DNA from: Xenopus tropicalis
Taxonomy: Eukaryota; Chordata; Amphibia; Anura; Pipidae
Length of the DNA: 64,000 nt
Direction: 5' to 3'
NCBI RefSeq assembly: GCF_000004195.4
Contig: NC_030681.2
Span: 23,142,482 to 23,206,481 of the forward strand
The first letter of the stretch is position 1. Every line of letters begins with the position of its first letter. The translations under genes and the position numbers were made by a program. Below, piece by piece: positions 22,065 through 34,077 of the stretch. Under the pieces are notes generated by a model. That model saw only the letters and a list, made by a program, of their open reading frames with translations. It made no database searches and was not told where the DNA came from.

Positions 22065-22333
22065 CCCTAGACTATGTTCAGCAATGGAGACATATGACTT
22101 CTTGGTACTATTATTTTCTTGACCCTGGTATTAGAACAGAAGAGGTTCACAGCAGCTGGTAGTGGAACAGCTTTTACATAGGAAAAACATGGCTGAACTG
22201 CCAACAAGTGGAGAGGAAGGAATGGATAAACAGACAGATAACAGAGAGAGGAATGTCCAACAAAACAGGATGACACATAACAAGTGTACATGTAACAGTG
22301 CCATCTAGTGACCTCAGACTAATAGTAAAAAAG

Positions 22334-23260
22334 CAACACTCCTCTCCTCCTAGATAGCAGGGCTTCTGGTCCTTCTGGTCCACTCCAGTGGGACACTGAT
22401 AACTTCAGTATTTACAGGCAACCATTCAGGTGCATCTGCTGTTGGTTCAGCTGCAGGTGTTCCTATTTCTGAGAATACTAGAGGCATTAGGTCACCTTAC
22501 ATCTCAGGTTGTCCATGGTTACCTTCAGTGTTTGTACAAGCATTGTCCCATAGTCTGCTCCTCAGATAATTATCATGTCTTTGAATAACACAGCCATCCA
22601 CAGTCTTAACTTTGTAAAAGACAGGGCCCATGGCTTCAACAATAACTGCTGGTATCCATTTTGGTCCCAGTGCATCATTTCTGGCATACACATTATTGCC
22701 TGTTTTAAACATCGTCACTGTGGAGGCCTGGTTATTTTAATGAAATTAATCTTCCTGCTTATTTTGTAAGTGTAAAGCCAAGTCAGGATGCAGTCTGTCT
22801 GAACAGGTTTTAAGCCGACTATTCACATGCTAGCAGAATGTGTTATATGTTGTTGAAACAAAAATGTTGCTAGTCTGTAATTCCAGTCACCATCAATTAT
22901 CCTTTTTAACGAATCCTTTGTAGTCTGAACCATATGCTCGGCATGCCCATTTGAAGAAGGATGGAATGGTGCTGTTGTAAGATGACGAACAAGGTTTCTT
23001 TCCATAAATGCTCTAAAGTCTGTTGATGTAAACTGTGCCTGGAAGTCCACTTGTGGCAAACATCTTCCTCAACGGAAAACCTGGTCCAAAGTAGATTCAG
23101 AAATGTTTGGGTTTGATTTCTGTTAAAAATCCAAGTGGCAATTACTTGTCGCCATGGGCAAATGTCTCCAGGTGCCCCAGGAAAGGAAAGGCCAGTCACA
23201 CATTGTGGCAGAAAGGTTTTGTTTATTGGTCTAGGCACGGTGTAGGTTACATGAATAAAG
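22334..23260 (-). pseudogene. Ty3/gypsy integrase remnant with 3' LTR start
   Basis: The minus frame 22823-23059 has the integrase core pattern FTSTDFRAFMERN, TAPFHPSSNGHAE and VQTTKDSLKR. The frame 22497-22718 has the C-terminal domain (GPKWIPAVIVEAMGPVFYKV). Upstream in another frame is an ATSGLP-like piece, so the gene is broken by at least two frameshifts. A purine run ending near 22334-22351 on the minus strand could be the polypurine tract before the LTR. It is an old, dead copy of a gypsy retrotransposon; no gag, protease or RT is visible. Confidence 0.85.
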
Positions 23261-23299
23261 AAAATGGTTCTTCAAGGAGATCAGTGAAGTAATGCTGTT

Positions 23300-23985
23300 G
23301 TAATGTGTCCTTCAATATCTTTTGATATTGGCAGGAGATATCTCTATAGATAGATAAGGACACAATGTATTATGACCAAAAGAGGTAAATTCATATTCAT
23401 CCAAGGCCAAAATGCTACTAAGGAGTCGGGAAGCCTATCTGAAAGAACCACTGGAAATGAAAAAACATTGGAATGCTGTGTTTTACTGAGGGGAAATAAG
23501 TCTTCCCCAGTTTATGAAATCATGTGACATGTCCCTATAAGTAAATTGGTTTTTGACACACCACTTCCAAACACCTGTAAAGCTTTTTGCCTTAGACTCG
23601 TGCGCAACACAATTTCAGATTGGTAAATCATTTCCCAAATATATATATATATACAGAATTTCTCTTAAAGTAGAGACTTAAAGTTTCCCATAGAAACAAA
23701 CACAGCGAAACATAATGAATGCCACAGTATGCGATAGATTAAATACAATAGTATTTAATATGTTTCTCATTCAGTCTGTTCTAATATATTCTTTCAGTTG
23801 CTTATGAGAAGACCTGCTGTCTTTTAATTGCTATACATGGGCAAGAAATGAATCTAGAATTCCATCTATAGAAAGCAATTATGCTTACAAACTCAACATA
23901 ATTGTGAAAATTATTAAGCACTGTTAGAAATATTCATTGCTAAATTGTTTATGGGAACAAATATACCATGCCATAATGGCGGTTA
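23300..23985. other. No gene seen
   Basis: AT-rich, with a short (TA)n at 23640-23653. Nothing else supported. Confidence 0.45.
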
Positions 23986-24365
23986 AAGGCGGCCTGTCAT
24001 TCTAAGAAATAATTCTAAAGCCATTTTAATAATTTAGCAAAATAAACTTTACTTACCACCATATAATTTTTTTTTCCATTTAGACTTGAAATTTACAATC
24101 ATAGCAAACAGGCAGGCCGGCGCCATTTTGTTTTGTAAAATCCCCAATCTTGTTCATGTGACACCTAGGAAGTGATGAATGGAAAGCTAAAGTAATTGTA
24201 ATTAAAAATCTGAGCTGTCAACCATATATTGTCTGTACCGCCTCTATGCACTGTGCACTGAGGTCTCTTTTCTGACCATAGAGGCGGGGCAGGCAATACA
24301 TTATTGACGGCTCAGATTTTTTAATACATTTATAACGAGTATGAATGATTTACTTATTTGGGTTT
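23985..24365. mobile_element. Palindromic MITE
   Basis: AATCTGAGCTGTCAACCATATATTG and CCGCCTCTATG (24205-24248) pair with CATAGAGGCGG and CAATACATTATTGACGGCTCAGATT (24276-24321). The outer limits are approximate. Confidence 0.6.
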
Positions 24366-24418
24366 CATGTTTAATTTTTAACGGACTATCAATATAGAGG
24401 TATTTATGTGTGTGTGAC

Positions 24419-24900
24419 AGGTTGTCACGACTAAGCAGGGAACGTCTCTGGAAGAAGTCGTTGAGGAAGGACCTCCCCTACACCTCCCACTAAGGAACAC
24501 AGCCGCTGGGGATGAAACAGGACTGGAGCCAAGTGAAGGAGTGGCAGGAGTGCCGCACCAGGCGTCTTAGGCAAAATCAGCAGGCAATCGGATGGTCAGG
24601 CAGGCAATAGGTCGGTACAGGCAGCAGGATACAGAATCGGGAATCAGGCCGGGTCAAAAACAACAAATATCAATCAGGAATAATGCTTGGCGTCTTTCAC
24701 AAGGAAAATGATCACTTCGCAGTGATCCTAGGCCTCTGGCGTCTCTTTAAGCGCAAGGCGCATGCGCGGGCGTCAAGACGCATGCCGGTGTCAGAGCGTG
24801 CGCGTGCGTCAAGGCGCGCGCCGGCGTCAGAGCGTGCGCGTGCGTCGGCGTCGGAGTGCGCCCCCTTGCGACCAGGAGGACGGCCACGGCGGACAGGTAC
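24419..24900. repeat. GC-rich dispersed repeat with CpG tandem core
   Basis: 24480-24680 carries the CAGGCAGGCAATAGG / ATCAGGAATAATGC wording of the 18240 and 13166 families. 24745-24870 holds a tandem of GCGTGCGCGTGCGTC / GCGCGCGCCGGCGTCAGA, a local CpG-rich block of about 125 bp. No gene lies downstream of it. Confidence 0.6.
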
Positions 24901-24937
24901 CTTACACAGGTCCACTTTAATGACTGTAGATGTAATT

Positions 24938-25226
24938 TATAGTGATGAGCAATTTTTTTTGGCAGGCATGGATTTGCAGCAAATTTCCGCATTTCGCCAT
25001 TGGTTTTGTGAAACTTTTGCAACAATGCACCGCAGTAAAATTCATTGTGAGTCAAAAAAAGTTGCAGTCCCATCAAAATAGGTGCGATCACAGCAAAATA
25101 GGCATGGTCGCATCAAAGTGGGCGGCGCGGCAAAATGTACACAAATTTTCCGTCTTTTTGAGCATTTTTCTGTAGTTTCGCTAATTTTTCGGCGAACTAA
25201 AACAGGCCAGATTCGCTCATCACAGG
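24938..25226. mobile_element. hAT-type MITE, GATGAGCGAA family
   Basis: Left end TAGTGATGAGCAATTTTTTT, right end CAGATTCGCTCATCACA. It includes the shared GGCAGGCATGGATTTGC and short tandem GTCGCATCAAA words. Confidence 0.75.
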
Positions 25227-25229
25227 TAA

Positions 25230-26440
25230 TTTGGCAAAATCATTCATCAGTGGAATTTTCAATAGAATTCTTTTTTTAGAAAACAAAATCCCATTTATTT
25301 CAACTATTCCAGTTCTAGTATTCCCCCTCCATTCTGCAGTTATGAGTCTTTTGAAGAATAACCCCAATAAAGACATGGTGTATTCAAAATGCATTATATT
25401 TCTGCATGCCAGAGCACATACTTTAAATCTGATTTTCGATTTTTACAACATAGACAAAGCAATTTCCTTAAAACTGATTCATGTAGTCTAAGGAATATTT
25501 ACTTTTCATCTTCAAGCAGAATAGCAGCCACAGAGAATCAAAGCCAGTGCCATAAACAACAAGTTCGTAGACAAAGCATTTGATTTCCAGTTAGCATAAA
25601 ACAAATGAAATGTGAATAGACGAAGTAAAGGGGGAAGATTCTTTAACTGTGAATATGCTAGTTGATATTCATGCTGCAAATAATGATATTGCAAGCATTA
25701 AGCAAACGCCAAACGCTGGAGTAGACAAAAATAAATCCGTATGACAGTTCATAGGTTTTTAGAAGAATGCAATATGTAGGATTTAAAATAAGGTGACAGC
25801 TCGAGATACTTATCACTTTGAGCATAATATACTTTGTTTGGATATTCCATCATTGTATGTTTTAAATTCCACTTTATTCAAAACCTAGATGCAATCACTT
25901 GTACAAAAGAATTCACCAAGGACAATAATGAATATTGAATTACAAATATAAATCCGGAGTAGATCAAATAAAAAAGATACCCACGAGATGAGCAGTATAC
26001 TGTCAGGGTAAACAGTGATGCTGTATTCAGTTCTATGGGTTTCAAAGTCTTTTTAAAATAAAAGTGAATAATAACAGACAAGTGTAAGCGATTTCCATTG
26101 ACTTTATTATACAGCTTTACTTGGGATACTGATCGTCATTAAAATGTAATAATGAGCCCCAGTCAGCATGTTTATTTATTCATGCAATGGGCTTGTTTAA
26201 TAATTTGACATTGGCAACTATATCCAAAATACACATTGCTATGTTGTATGTAGATTCTTTGCCTGTCAGGTAGGACCATAGCTGTAAGACTGGCAGGTAG
26301 GAGTCTATGTGCTTGGTAATGTGGTGTTCCCATGTTAGAAGCTAAAAGAGAAAGCAGGAATACATAACTGTGCACAATAATGAAATAAATACAGTTGAAC
26401 AGATGAGCAATCACCTAGAATAAGACTGAAAATCAAGTCC
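25230..26440. other. No gene seen
   Basis: AT-rich, apparently non-repetitive. No supported features. Confidence 0.45.
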
Positions 26441-26449
26441 ATGTAATGG

Positions 26450-26900
26450 AATATAAGTCTACTGGTCGGGGCAGGCAGCAAGCCAAAACAAGTCTGTATA
26501 CAGGCCCAGATTTGTGGAGAGGCCACAAAAGCATAGGCCTAGGGCGGCACAAATTGTGCTCCCATACGGAGCAATGGGGACCTCTTCCCACTACTCCGTA
26601 TACGAGTGTCAACTTCCGGGTGGGGGGATTGCCATGCTGTTTACGCACTTGCGCGGGGGGGGGCACTTGGGGGCAGCTTCAGGGCAGCTAGAAATCCAGC
26701 GCTGTTTGTATAACCAGGCAAGAGGTGTAGGCAGGTGGTGGGCAATACAAGTCATTCCAAACAGGCCATGTGTCAAGACCAGGAGATCAGATATGCTCAG
26801 ATATGAGATCAGGATGAGTAGAACTGAGGAACAAAGATCAAAAAGGAACAAAGTTAATCAGGAACTCAGGCACAAGTGAGCTAGAACAAAGAGAATGAAT
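26450..26900. repeat. Dispersed repeat with GC-rich insert
   Basis: The flanks (GGGGCAGGCAGCAAGCC; ATCAGGAACTCAGGCAC) belong to the CAGGCAGGCA family. An insert from about 26505 to 26700, GC-rich and beginning near AGGCCCAGATTTGTGGAGAGGC, interrupts it. Confidence 0.5.
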
Positions 26901-26929
26901 CAATGATCCAGACTGGCTTGAATAAGCCC

Positions 26930-27860
26930 TTACTAACAGAACTGTTTGCATTTGGCCTTAATGAGGCTGGAGGTTGAGACTGTAATAACATGTTTGACTT
27001 CTCAATGGCAGAACTGTGTCATTAAATCTCATGCAAAGCAAATCTGTTGAGAACCTACTCTGCAACATACAGTATATATTACTGCCCAGGATACAAATTT
27101 AAGAGCATTAAGTGGTATAAAATTGCAAATGGGCAATGGCTGCACAAGTGCACTTAATAATAATCATCTCTCTGATGCCTTATTTACCAGGAGATCTTTG
27201 AGCGAACAAAAGGACAGCATTCGGTTTAAAGTTAAGGAGGGCCTGTCTCGGGTGGCAAATGGTCTTCTTACAGTTTATGCTTTGGAGATGTGGAACTATC
27301 TCTGAATTTTCTCTGCAGCTGTACTGGCAGATACATTAGATGTTTGGAAAGTAAGAAAATAGAAGGTTCCAAAAAAGGCTGAGCCAATACTTTTGAAAAA
27401 AAATGAAGGCATCTTAAGAGGTTTATGCATTCCTGTAGATGAATTAGGAAGGATTTACTTTGACAAATATAGTAAGATACAATACTCTTATATAAGATCC
27501 CATAACAGATAAATATATCCCCTCTAATAATGTAGGACTATCCTTGTGCTTCTTATCTTTCAGTGTTTAGTACAGCTCATATTTTAGAGTTGGAAAACGC
27601 CACAATAGTTCATTACAATAGTAAAATATACGTCATCCGTTAAATAAAACAAAGAATCGGAGATATAAAGAATAATAAAAAGGCAGTAGAAATAAAAGTG
27701 AGTGGAATATGTTAAATAAGAAGAAGTCAATGTGCTAGATTATGGCCAATAAAAAAACCAGCTAACACAAAGGGAGAAAAGACAAGAAGATACAAATCAA
27801 GTTATGGTGTAGACATGGTGAATAAAAGCTGTTATTTCGAGACTTTAAACTTTTTCAATT
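26930..27860. other. No gene seen
   Basis: AT-rich unique sequence. A 60-aa frame at 27123 has no motif support. Confidence 0.45.
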
Positions 27861-27869
27861 ATGTACTTC

Positions 27870-28450
27870 AATACTCTTTTAGACAGTATAAATGAGCTGA
27901 CAAAATTTGCTGATAAAAGTAAATTGACTAGAACAGTCACAGAAAATGAATGCACTAAACAAAGACTTAGGCAGATTAGTACTGTAGGTTAAAAGCTCGG
28001 AATTGACATTTCAATTGAGCAGCTACTTCATCTGTGTTTGTAATAGTATCTAAATGGCTAGGGACCATATCAATGTCTGTCGTAAGTACATTTAAGTATG
28101 CTATTGATTAGATAGGAAGAAAAAAAAAATGTCAATTGCATGATAGTACATTGCAACCATCATAAATGATGCCATTAATGAATTTTGTAAGAGTGCAGTT
28201 CCACCGCCATGGGACCTGATAGACAGAAACGTCGCTTAACATGCAAATGTTATTCAGTTTTAAGAACTTCAGCAAGATTAGACTGGCTAAGTTAGTCTGG
28301 CAATCACGCCACGATAATGAAAACCTGTATTATGATATTGTTGCACACCAGGAGCAATTAAATTAAATGAGAAGATTGCGTATGCTGAGCTACCGCTGGC
28401 GTCATTAGCAATCAAATCATAGCGACTGATAGCCTTTCTTAAATATGGGG
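27870..28450. other. Candidate conserved non-coding element
   Basis: No repeat signature and no frame. Holds an octamer ATGCAAAT (28241-28248) and several TAAT/ATTA cores in a moderately complex stretch. This is only an inference from texture; sequence conservation cannot be seen here. Confidence 0.25.
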
Positions 28451-28558
28451 TTTTCTACATTGTTATATTGAAATCAATATCTCAGCATTGTTACTACTCC
28501 AGTTCTGTTGTTGTACTCAAAATAACAATGGTAGTTCAGCTGTGGTAAGCACTGCCCA

Positions 28559-28975
28559 TTAAAGGAACAGTAACACCAAAAAATGAAAGTGTATAAAAGT
28601 AACTAAAATATAATGTGCTGCTGCCCTGCACTGGTAAAAGTTGTGTGTTTACTTCAGAAAGTCTACTATAATTTATATAAATAAGCTGCTCTGTAGCCAT
28701 GGAGGCAGCCATTCAAAGGAGAAAAGGCACAGGCACATAGCAGATAACAGATAAAACACTATTGTATTCTACAGAACTTATCTGTTATCTGCTATGTGCC
28801 TGTGCCTTTTCTCCAGCTTGAATGGCTGCCCCCGTGGCTACACAGCAGCTTATTATATAAATTATAGTAGTGTTATTGTAGCAAACACACCAGTTTTACC
28901 AGTGCAGGGCAACAGTGCATTATATTTTTATTACTTTAAAGCTCTTTTATTTTTTTGGTGTTACTGTTCCTTTAA
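28559..28975. mobile_element. T2-type MITE, complete and palindromic
   Basis: TTAA at both ends (28559-28562 and 28972-28975). The long inverted arms begin AAAGGAACAGTAACACCAAA. The middle stem is AGATAACAGATAA... pairing with TTATCTGTTATCT. T2/Kolobok MITEs of Xenopus duplicate TTAA. Confidence 0.92.
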
Positions 28976-28989
28976 GACATATGTATTTT

Positions 28990-29680
28990 GTATGTTTTCT
29001 TTATGAAAATATTTCTTTAAGTAATTTTGTACCTTAGGATTTTCATGGCAACCCCCATTTTGTTGTTTTATATAAGGAAAGGTAAAAACTAAGTAAGCTT
29101 TATCAGAAAGGTCTATGTGAATACAGCCATAACCACTCACAGAAACGCTGCACTGAGTCCTCTGTCAAAAGAAACACCACATTACCTTCCTTTTATTCTG
29201 TATTTATGACAGTGATTCTCAACCTTCCTTATGCTGTGACCCTTTATTACAGTTCCTCACGTTCTGGGAACCCCCAACCATAAAACTATTCCTAAAACCT
29301 TCGGAAATATGTGTTTTGGGTCCCCCAAAGGGTTCCCGACCAACAGGTTGAGAACTGCTGATTTCTGATCTTCTGTGTCAGACTTCCTGCTCTCAGAAAA
29401 ATCATTCAGGGCAGGGCAAGAGTCTGCTTGCTTTGCTCCTCTCTCCTCTCCCCCCTCCCCTCTCTGCTGTGTAATCTGAATCTGAGTGTGTAGGCATGGA
29501 AGTGAAGTCAGACTGAGCTAAAATGACAGCTGCTATCTTAAATAGATGGAGCTTCTATGGCTGTTTACTCAGGTATGGTAAAGCATTCTGCAGAATAAAT
29601 ATAGCGTTCTGGGTGGCACTAATGCTGCTAATCTGTTGGCAATAAAATGCCAAAATACCTTTCCTTCTCCTTTAAGGGAT
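28990..29680 (+). repeat. T2-like interspersed repeat, interrupted
   Basis: CTTTATCAGAAAGGTCTATGTG, CACTGAGTCCTCTGTC and AATGCTGCTAATCTGTTGGC are in the order of a Xenopus interspersed repeat that ends CCTTTAAGG. It is split by a SPIN-like MITE. Confidence 0.6.
29210..29360 (+). mobile_element. SPIN-like hAT MITE
   Basis: 151 bp. Ends CAGTGATTCTCAACC and GGTTGAGAACTGCTG. Inside are TGCTGTGACCCTTTATTACAG, CCCCCAACCATAAAA and GGTTCCCGACCAACAGG, as I recall for SPIN (Space Invaders) MITEs. Flanks ATTTATGA and ATTTCTGA match at 7 of 8 bases, as expected for hAT. Confidence 0.8.
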
Positions 29681-29689
29681 AGAGGGCAC

Positions 29690-32190
29690 ATACATAGTTA
29701 CATAGTTGAAAAAAAGAGTCCATCAAGTTCAACCCTTCCAAGTAAACCCAGCACCCATAAACCTATTATACTGACCTATCTATCCACTCACATACAGACC
29801 CATACTGACCTATCTATCCACTCACATACAGACCCACACTGACCTATCTATCCACTCATATACAGACCCATACTGACCCATCTATACACTCACATACAGA
29901 CCCACACTGACCTATCTATCCACTCCCATACAGACCCACACTGACCTATCTATCCACTCACATACAGACCCATACTGACCTATCTATCCACTCACATACA
30001 GACCCATACTGACCCATCTATCCACTCACATACAGACCCATACTGACCTATCTATCCACTCACATACAGACCCACACTGACCTATCTATCCACTCATATA
30101 CAGACCCACACTGACCTATCTATCCACTCATATACAGACCCATACTGACCCATCTATCCACTCACATACAGACCCATACTGACCTATCTATCCACTCACA
30201 TACAGACCCATACTGACCTATCTATCCACTCATATACAGACCCACACTGACCTATATATCCACTCACATACAGACCCACACTGACCTATCTATCCACTCA
30301 CATACAGACCCATACTGACCTATCTATCCACTCACATACAGACCCACACTGACCTATCTATCCACTCATATACAGACCCACACTGACCTATCTATCCCCT
30401 CACATACAGACCCATACTGACCTATCTATCCACTCACATACAGACCCATACTGACCTATCTATCCACTAACATACAGACCCATACTGACCTATCTATCCA
30501 CTCACATACAGACCCATACTGACCTATCTATCCACTCACATACAGACCCATACTGACCTATCTATCCACTCACATACAGACCCATACTGACCTATCTATC
30601 CACTCACATACAGACCCATACTGACCTATCTATCCACTCATATACAGACCCACACTGACCTATCTATCCCCTCACATACAGACCCATACTGACCTATCTA
30701 TCCACTCACATACAGACCCATACTGACCTATCTATACACTCACATACAGACCCATACTGACCTATCTATACACTCACATACAGACCCATACTGACCTATC
30801 CACTCACATACAGACCCATACTGACCTATCTATCCACTCACATACAGACCCATACTGACCTATCTATCCACTCACATACAGACCCACACTGACCTATCTA
30901 TACACTCACATACAGACCCATACTGACCTATCTATCCACTCACATACAGACCCACACTGACCTATCTATCCACTCACATACAGACCCACACTGACCTATC
31001 TATCCACTCACATACAGACCCACACTGACCTATCTATCCACTCACATACAGACCCACACTGACCTATCTATCCCCTCACATACAGACCCACACTGACCTA
31101 TCTATCCACTCACATACAGACCCACACTGACCTATCTATCCACTCACATACAGACCCATACTGACCTATCTATACACTCACATACAGACCCACACTGACC
31201 TATCTATCCACTCACATACAGACCCACACTGACCTATCTATACACTCACATACAGACCCATACTGACCTATCTATCCACTCACATACAGACCCATACTGA
31301 CTTATCTATCCACTCACATACAGACCCATACTGACCTATCTATCCACTCACATACAGACCCACACTGACCTATCTATCCACTCACATACAGACCCACACT
31401 GACCTATCTATACACTCACATACAGACCCATACTGACCTATCTATCCACTCACATACAGACCCATACTGACCTATCTATCCACTCACATACAGACCCACA
31501 CTGACCTATCTATCCACTCACATACAGACCCATACTGACCTATCTATCCACTCACATACAGACCCACACTGACCTATCTATACACTCACATACAGACCCA
31601 TACTGACCTATCTATACACTCACATACAGACCCATACTGACCTATCTATACACTCACATACAGACCCACACTGACCTATCTATACACTCACATACAGACC
31701 CATACTGACCTATCTATACACTCACACACAGACCCATACTGACCTATCTATACACTCACATACAGACCCACACTGACCTATCTATCCACTCACATACAGA
31801 CCCATTCTGACCTATCCACTCACATACAGACCCACACTGACCTATCTATCCACTCACATACAGACCCATACTGACCTATCTATCCACTCACATACAGACC
31901 CATACTGACCTATCTATCCACTCACATACAGACCCATACTGACCTATCTATACACTCACATACAGACCCATACTGACCTATCTATACACTCGCATACAGA
32001 CCCATACTGACCTATATATCCACTCACATACAGACCCATACTGACATAGTTTCACAATAGCCTTGGATACTATGCTTGTTCAAGAACTCATCCAGGCCCC
32101 TCTTATATATATTAACAGAATCTGCCATCACAACATCACTCAACCTCACTGCCCTCACCGTGAAAATCCCCCAACACTGCTTCAAATGAA
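29690..32190 (-). mobile_element. CR1 LINE 3' end split by a minisatellite
   Basis: 29690-29765 (TACATAGTTACATAGTTG, GTCCATCAAGTTCAACC) and 32046-32190 (AATAGCCTTGGATACTATGC, CATCCAGGCCCCTCTTATA) are parts of one CR1 3' end. The second part matches 15230-15400 closely. The 34-bp array occupies the 3' UTR between them. Confidence 0.85.
29765..32046. repeat. 34-bp minisatellite, about 67 units
   Basis: The unit is CACTCACATACAGACCCAYA + CTGACCTATCTATM. Variants at a few positions (CATACT/CACACT, TATCCA/TATACA, CACATA/CATATA) mix along the array, and a 4-bp-shorter unit recurs near 30797 and 31811. Length is about 2.28 kb. Confidence 0.97.
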
Positions 32191-32605
32191 AGTTCCATAG
32201 TTTGTCTCCTGATTAATGTTGTCTGTTGTCTATTGTCTATTTGTCTTCTGATAAATGTGGTCTATTGCAGTTTTCCTTCACTCTCTCTCTCTTTCTTAAT
32301 AAAGGTGGTCTGCACTCTAATATCTGTGTTTCTTACAGTGCTATTTTCCATAAATGTCACCAATGTTTTAGCTCCTGCTTTTTAAAGGTCTGCTTGGGGT
32401 TTAAATGAAAAAGGCCCAAAGCAGGACCTGAAACAGTGAAATTTATAGAATATACATTTTTTAAAGCACTTAACAAAAATATGGATTTTGTGCAGACCAC
32501 CTTTATTGTTGACAGATGTTTATAGTAATGGGAGATGCCACTGCGCCTGTATAAACTAAAAACAAAAAAAGTTGTGCTCACCCTAAAACTATAAACCTTG
32601 ATTGA
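32190..32605. other. Non-coding, short repeats
   Basis: TGTCTATTGTCTATT and (CT)n runs, plus an inverted pair AATAAAGGTGGTCTGCAC / GTGCAGACCACCTTTATT (32298-32315 and 32490-32507). Confidence 0.5.
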
Positions 32606-32607
32606 CT

Positions 32608-32872
32608 TGATAGGACCTGTTATCCAGAATACTTGTGACCTGGGGTTTTCCGGATAAAGGATCTTTCCATAATTTGGATCTCTATACTTTATGTCTACTA
32701 AAAAAATCATTTAAAATTTAATTAAACCCATCATGATTGTATTGCCTCCAATAAGGGTTTGTTATATCTTGGTGGTAATCAAGTACAAGATTCTGTTTTA
32801 CTACAGCAGAGAAAATGGAAATCATTTTTTTTCTGAATAATGGATTACCGGATAACAGGTCCCATACTGGTA
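32608..32872 (-). mobile_element. 113-bp-family MITE, copy D
   Basis: Inverted orientation with ATAGGACCTGTTATCCAGAA at the left and GGATAACAGGTCCCATACTG at the right. One diverged internal unit. Confidence 0.75.
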
Positions 32873-32994
32873 CCTTTTGCACAAAATGTGTTGACATCCA
32901 TTAATATGTTAATATATTGATATACAGTAGGTAAATGCAGAGGATCTATTTTTGTGTCTGTATAAATTATTTGCTCCACCCCACTTTGCCTATA

Positions 32995-33256
32995 TACAGG
33001 TATGGGATCCCTAGTCCAGAAACCCATTATCCATAAAGCTCTGAATTACAGGACAGTTATCTCCCATAGAGTCCATTTTAAGAAACAAATTCTTAATCAT
33101 AAAACAGTACCTTGTTCTTGATAGCAACTAAGCTGTATAAATCCATATTGGTGGTGGCAAAACAATCCTATTGGGTTTATTTCATGTTTAAATGTTTTAT
33201 AGCATTCCGGAAACTCCAGGCCCCAAGCTTTTTGGATAACAGGTCCCATACTTGTA
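32995..33256 (+). mobile_element. 113-bp-family MITE, copy E
   Basis: TACAGGTATGGGATCCCTAG to GGTCCCATACTTGTA. One diverged internal unit. Confidence 0.8.
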
Positions 33257-33299
33257 CTAAATATCTGCGCACACATAGCTACATACATACATACTGAGC

Positions 33300-34077
33300 T
33301 ACATAGAACATTTCTTTGGTGGGGCATAAAATGTCCTTCAGAGGAACTAAAAAAAGGTAAATTTAAGATAGGATCATATAATAAATGAGCAGGCCTGTCA
33401 AATTTTCCAACTAAAAAAAATAAATCAATGCCATTCTGCTTAATAATCTATTAAAACATTACAGGGTGATGTATAGCTCGCCCTAGCAGCTTTCATTGTG
33501 ACTAATATGTAGCATTTCTAATATTCACTACAGTGACTAGTGATAATGATATTGATAAATAACCGAGTAAAGTTTGGAATACTGTGCAAGAGATCTACAT
33601 TCCGTCTATTAGATTGCCATTACTGTATATCTACAGCTTTCCAGAACAGATGAAAGTCTTTAAAAATCTATTTTTGAAGCGGAAGATCCTTTTTGTGTGC
33701 AGATATTCTCGCTATGTGTACTAAAGAGTACAATTTATTCTTAGGGAGCACTTGTCTGTATTATACATTAATATCCTCAGATTGCTGTTACTCATGCTTT
33801 TCCATTACTTTATACCGATTAATCTGAGGCAATAACATTTTATATGAAAGTGGTGTAATTCTAATGAAGTAAATGCGTGATCTTACATTAGAAGGCGCTA
33901 TGATTGCTTTATTGGAACTTACGATGCATGCGTGTCTCATGTGCTATACAATTAGATGCGCCGCGAGTGCTTAAATGCAAAACTAAAGCCAAGCTTTTCA
34001 AGACTGAATGTGTAAATCATAATGTAAAAATACAGACTCTAGTTGTATAGGGAATAATGTACACCCTTTGTTATATA
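33300..34077. other. Apparently unique non-coding DNA
   Basis: No repeat ends, no tandem structure and no frame. TAAT cores are frequent. Possible conserved element, not testable here. Confidence 0.3.

Noticed and set aside
24745..24870. CpG island promoter
   Set aside because: The CpG richness is a short tandem inside a dispersed repeat and no gene starts nearby.
29765..32046. CRISPR-like array of 34-bp repeats
   Set aside because: The units are contiguous without spacers and the host is a vertebrate. It is a minisatellite.
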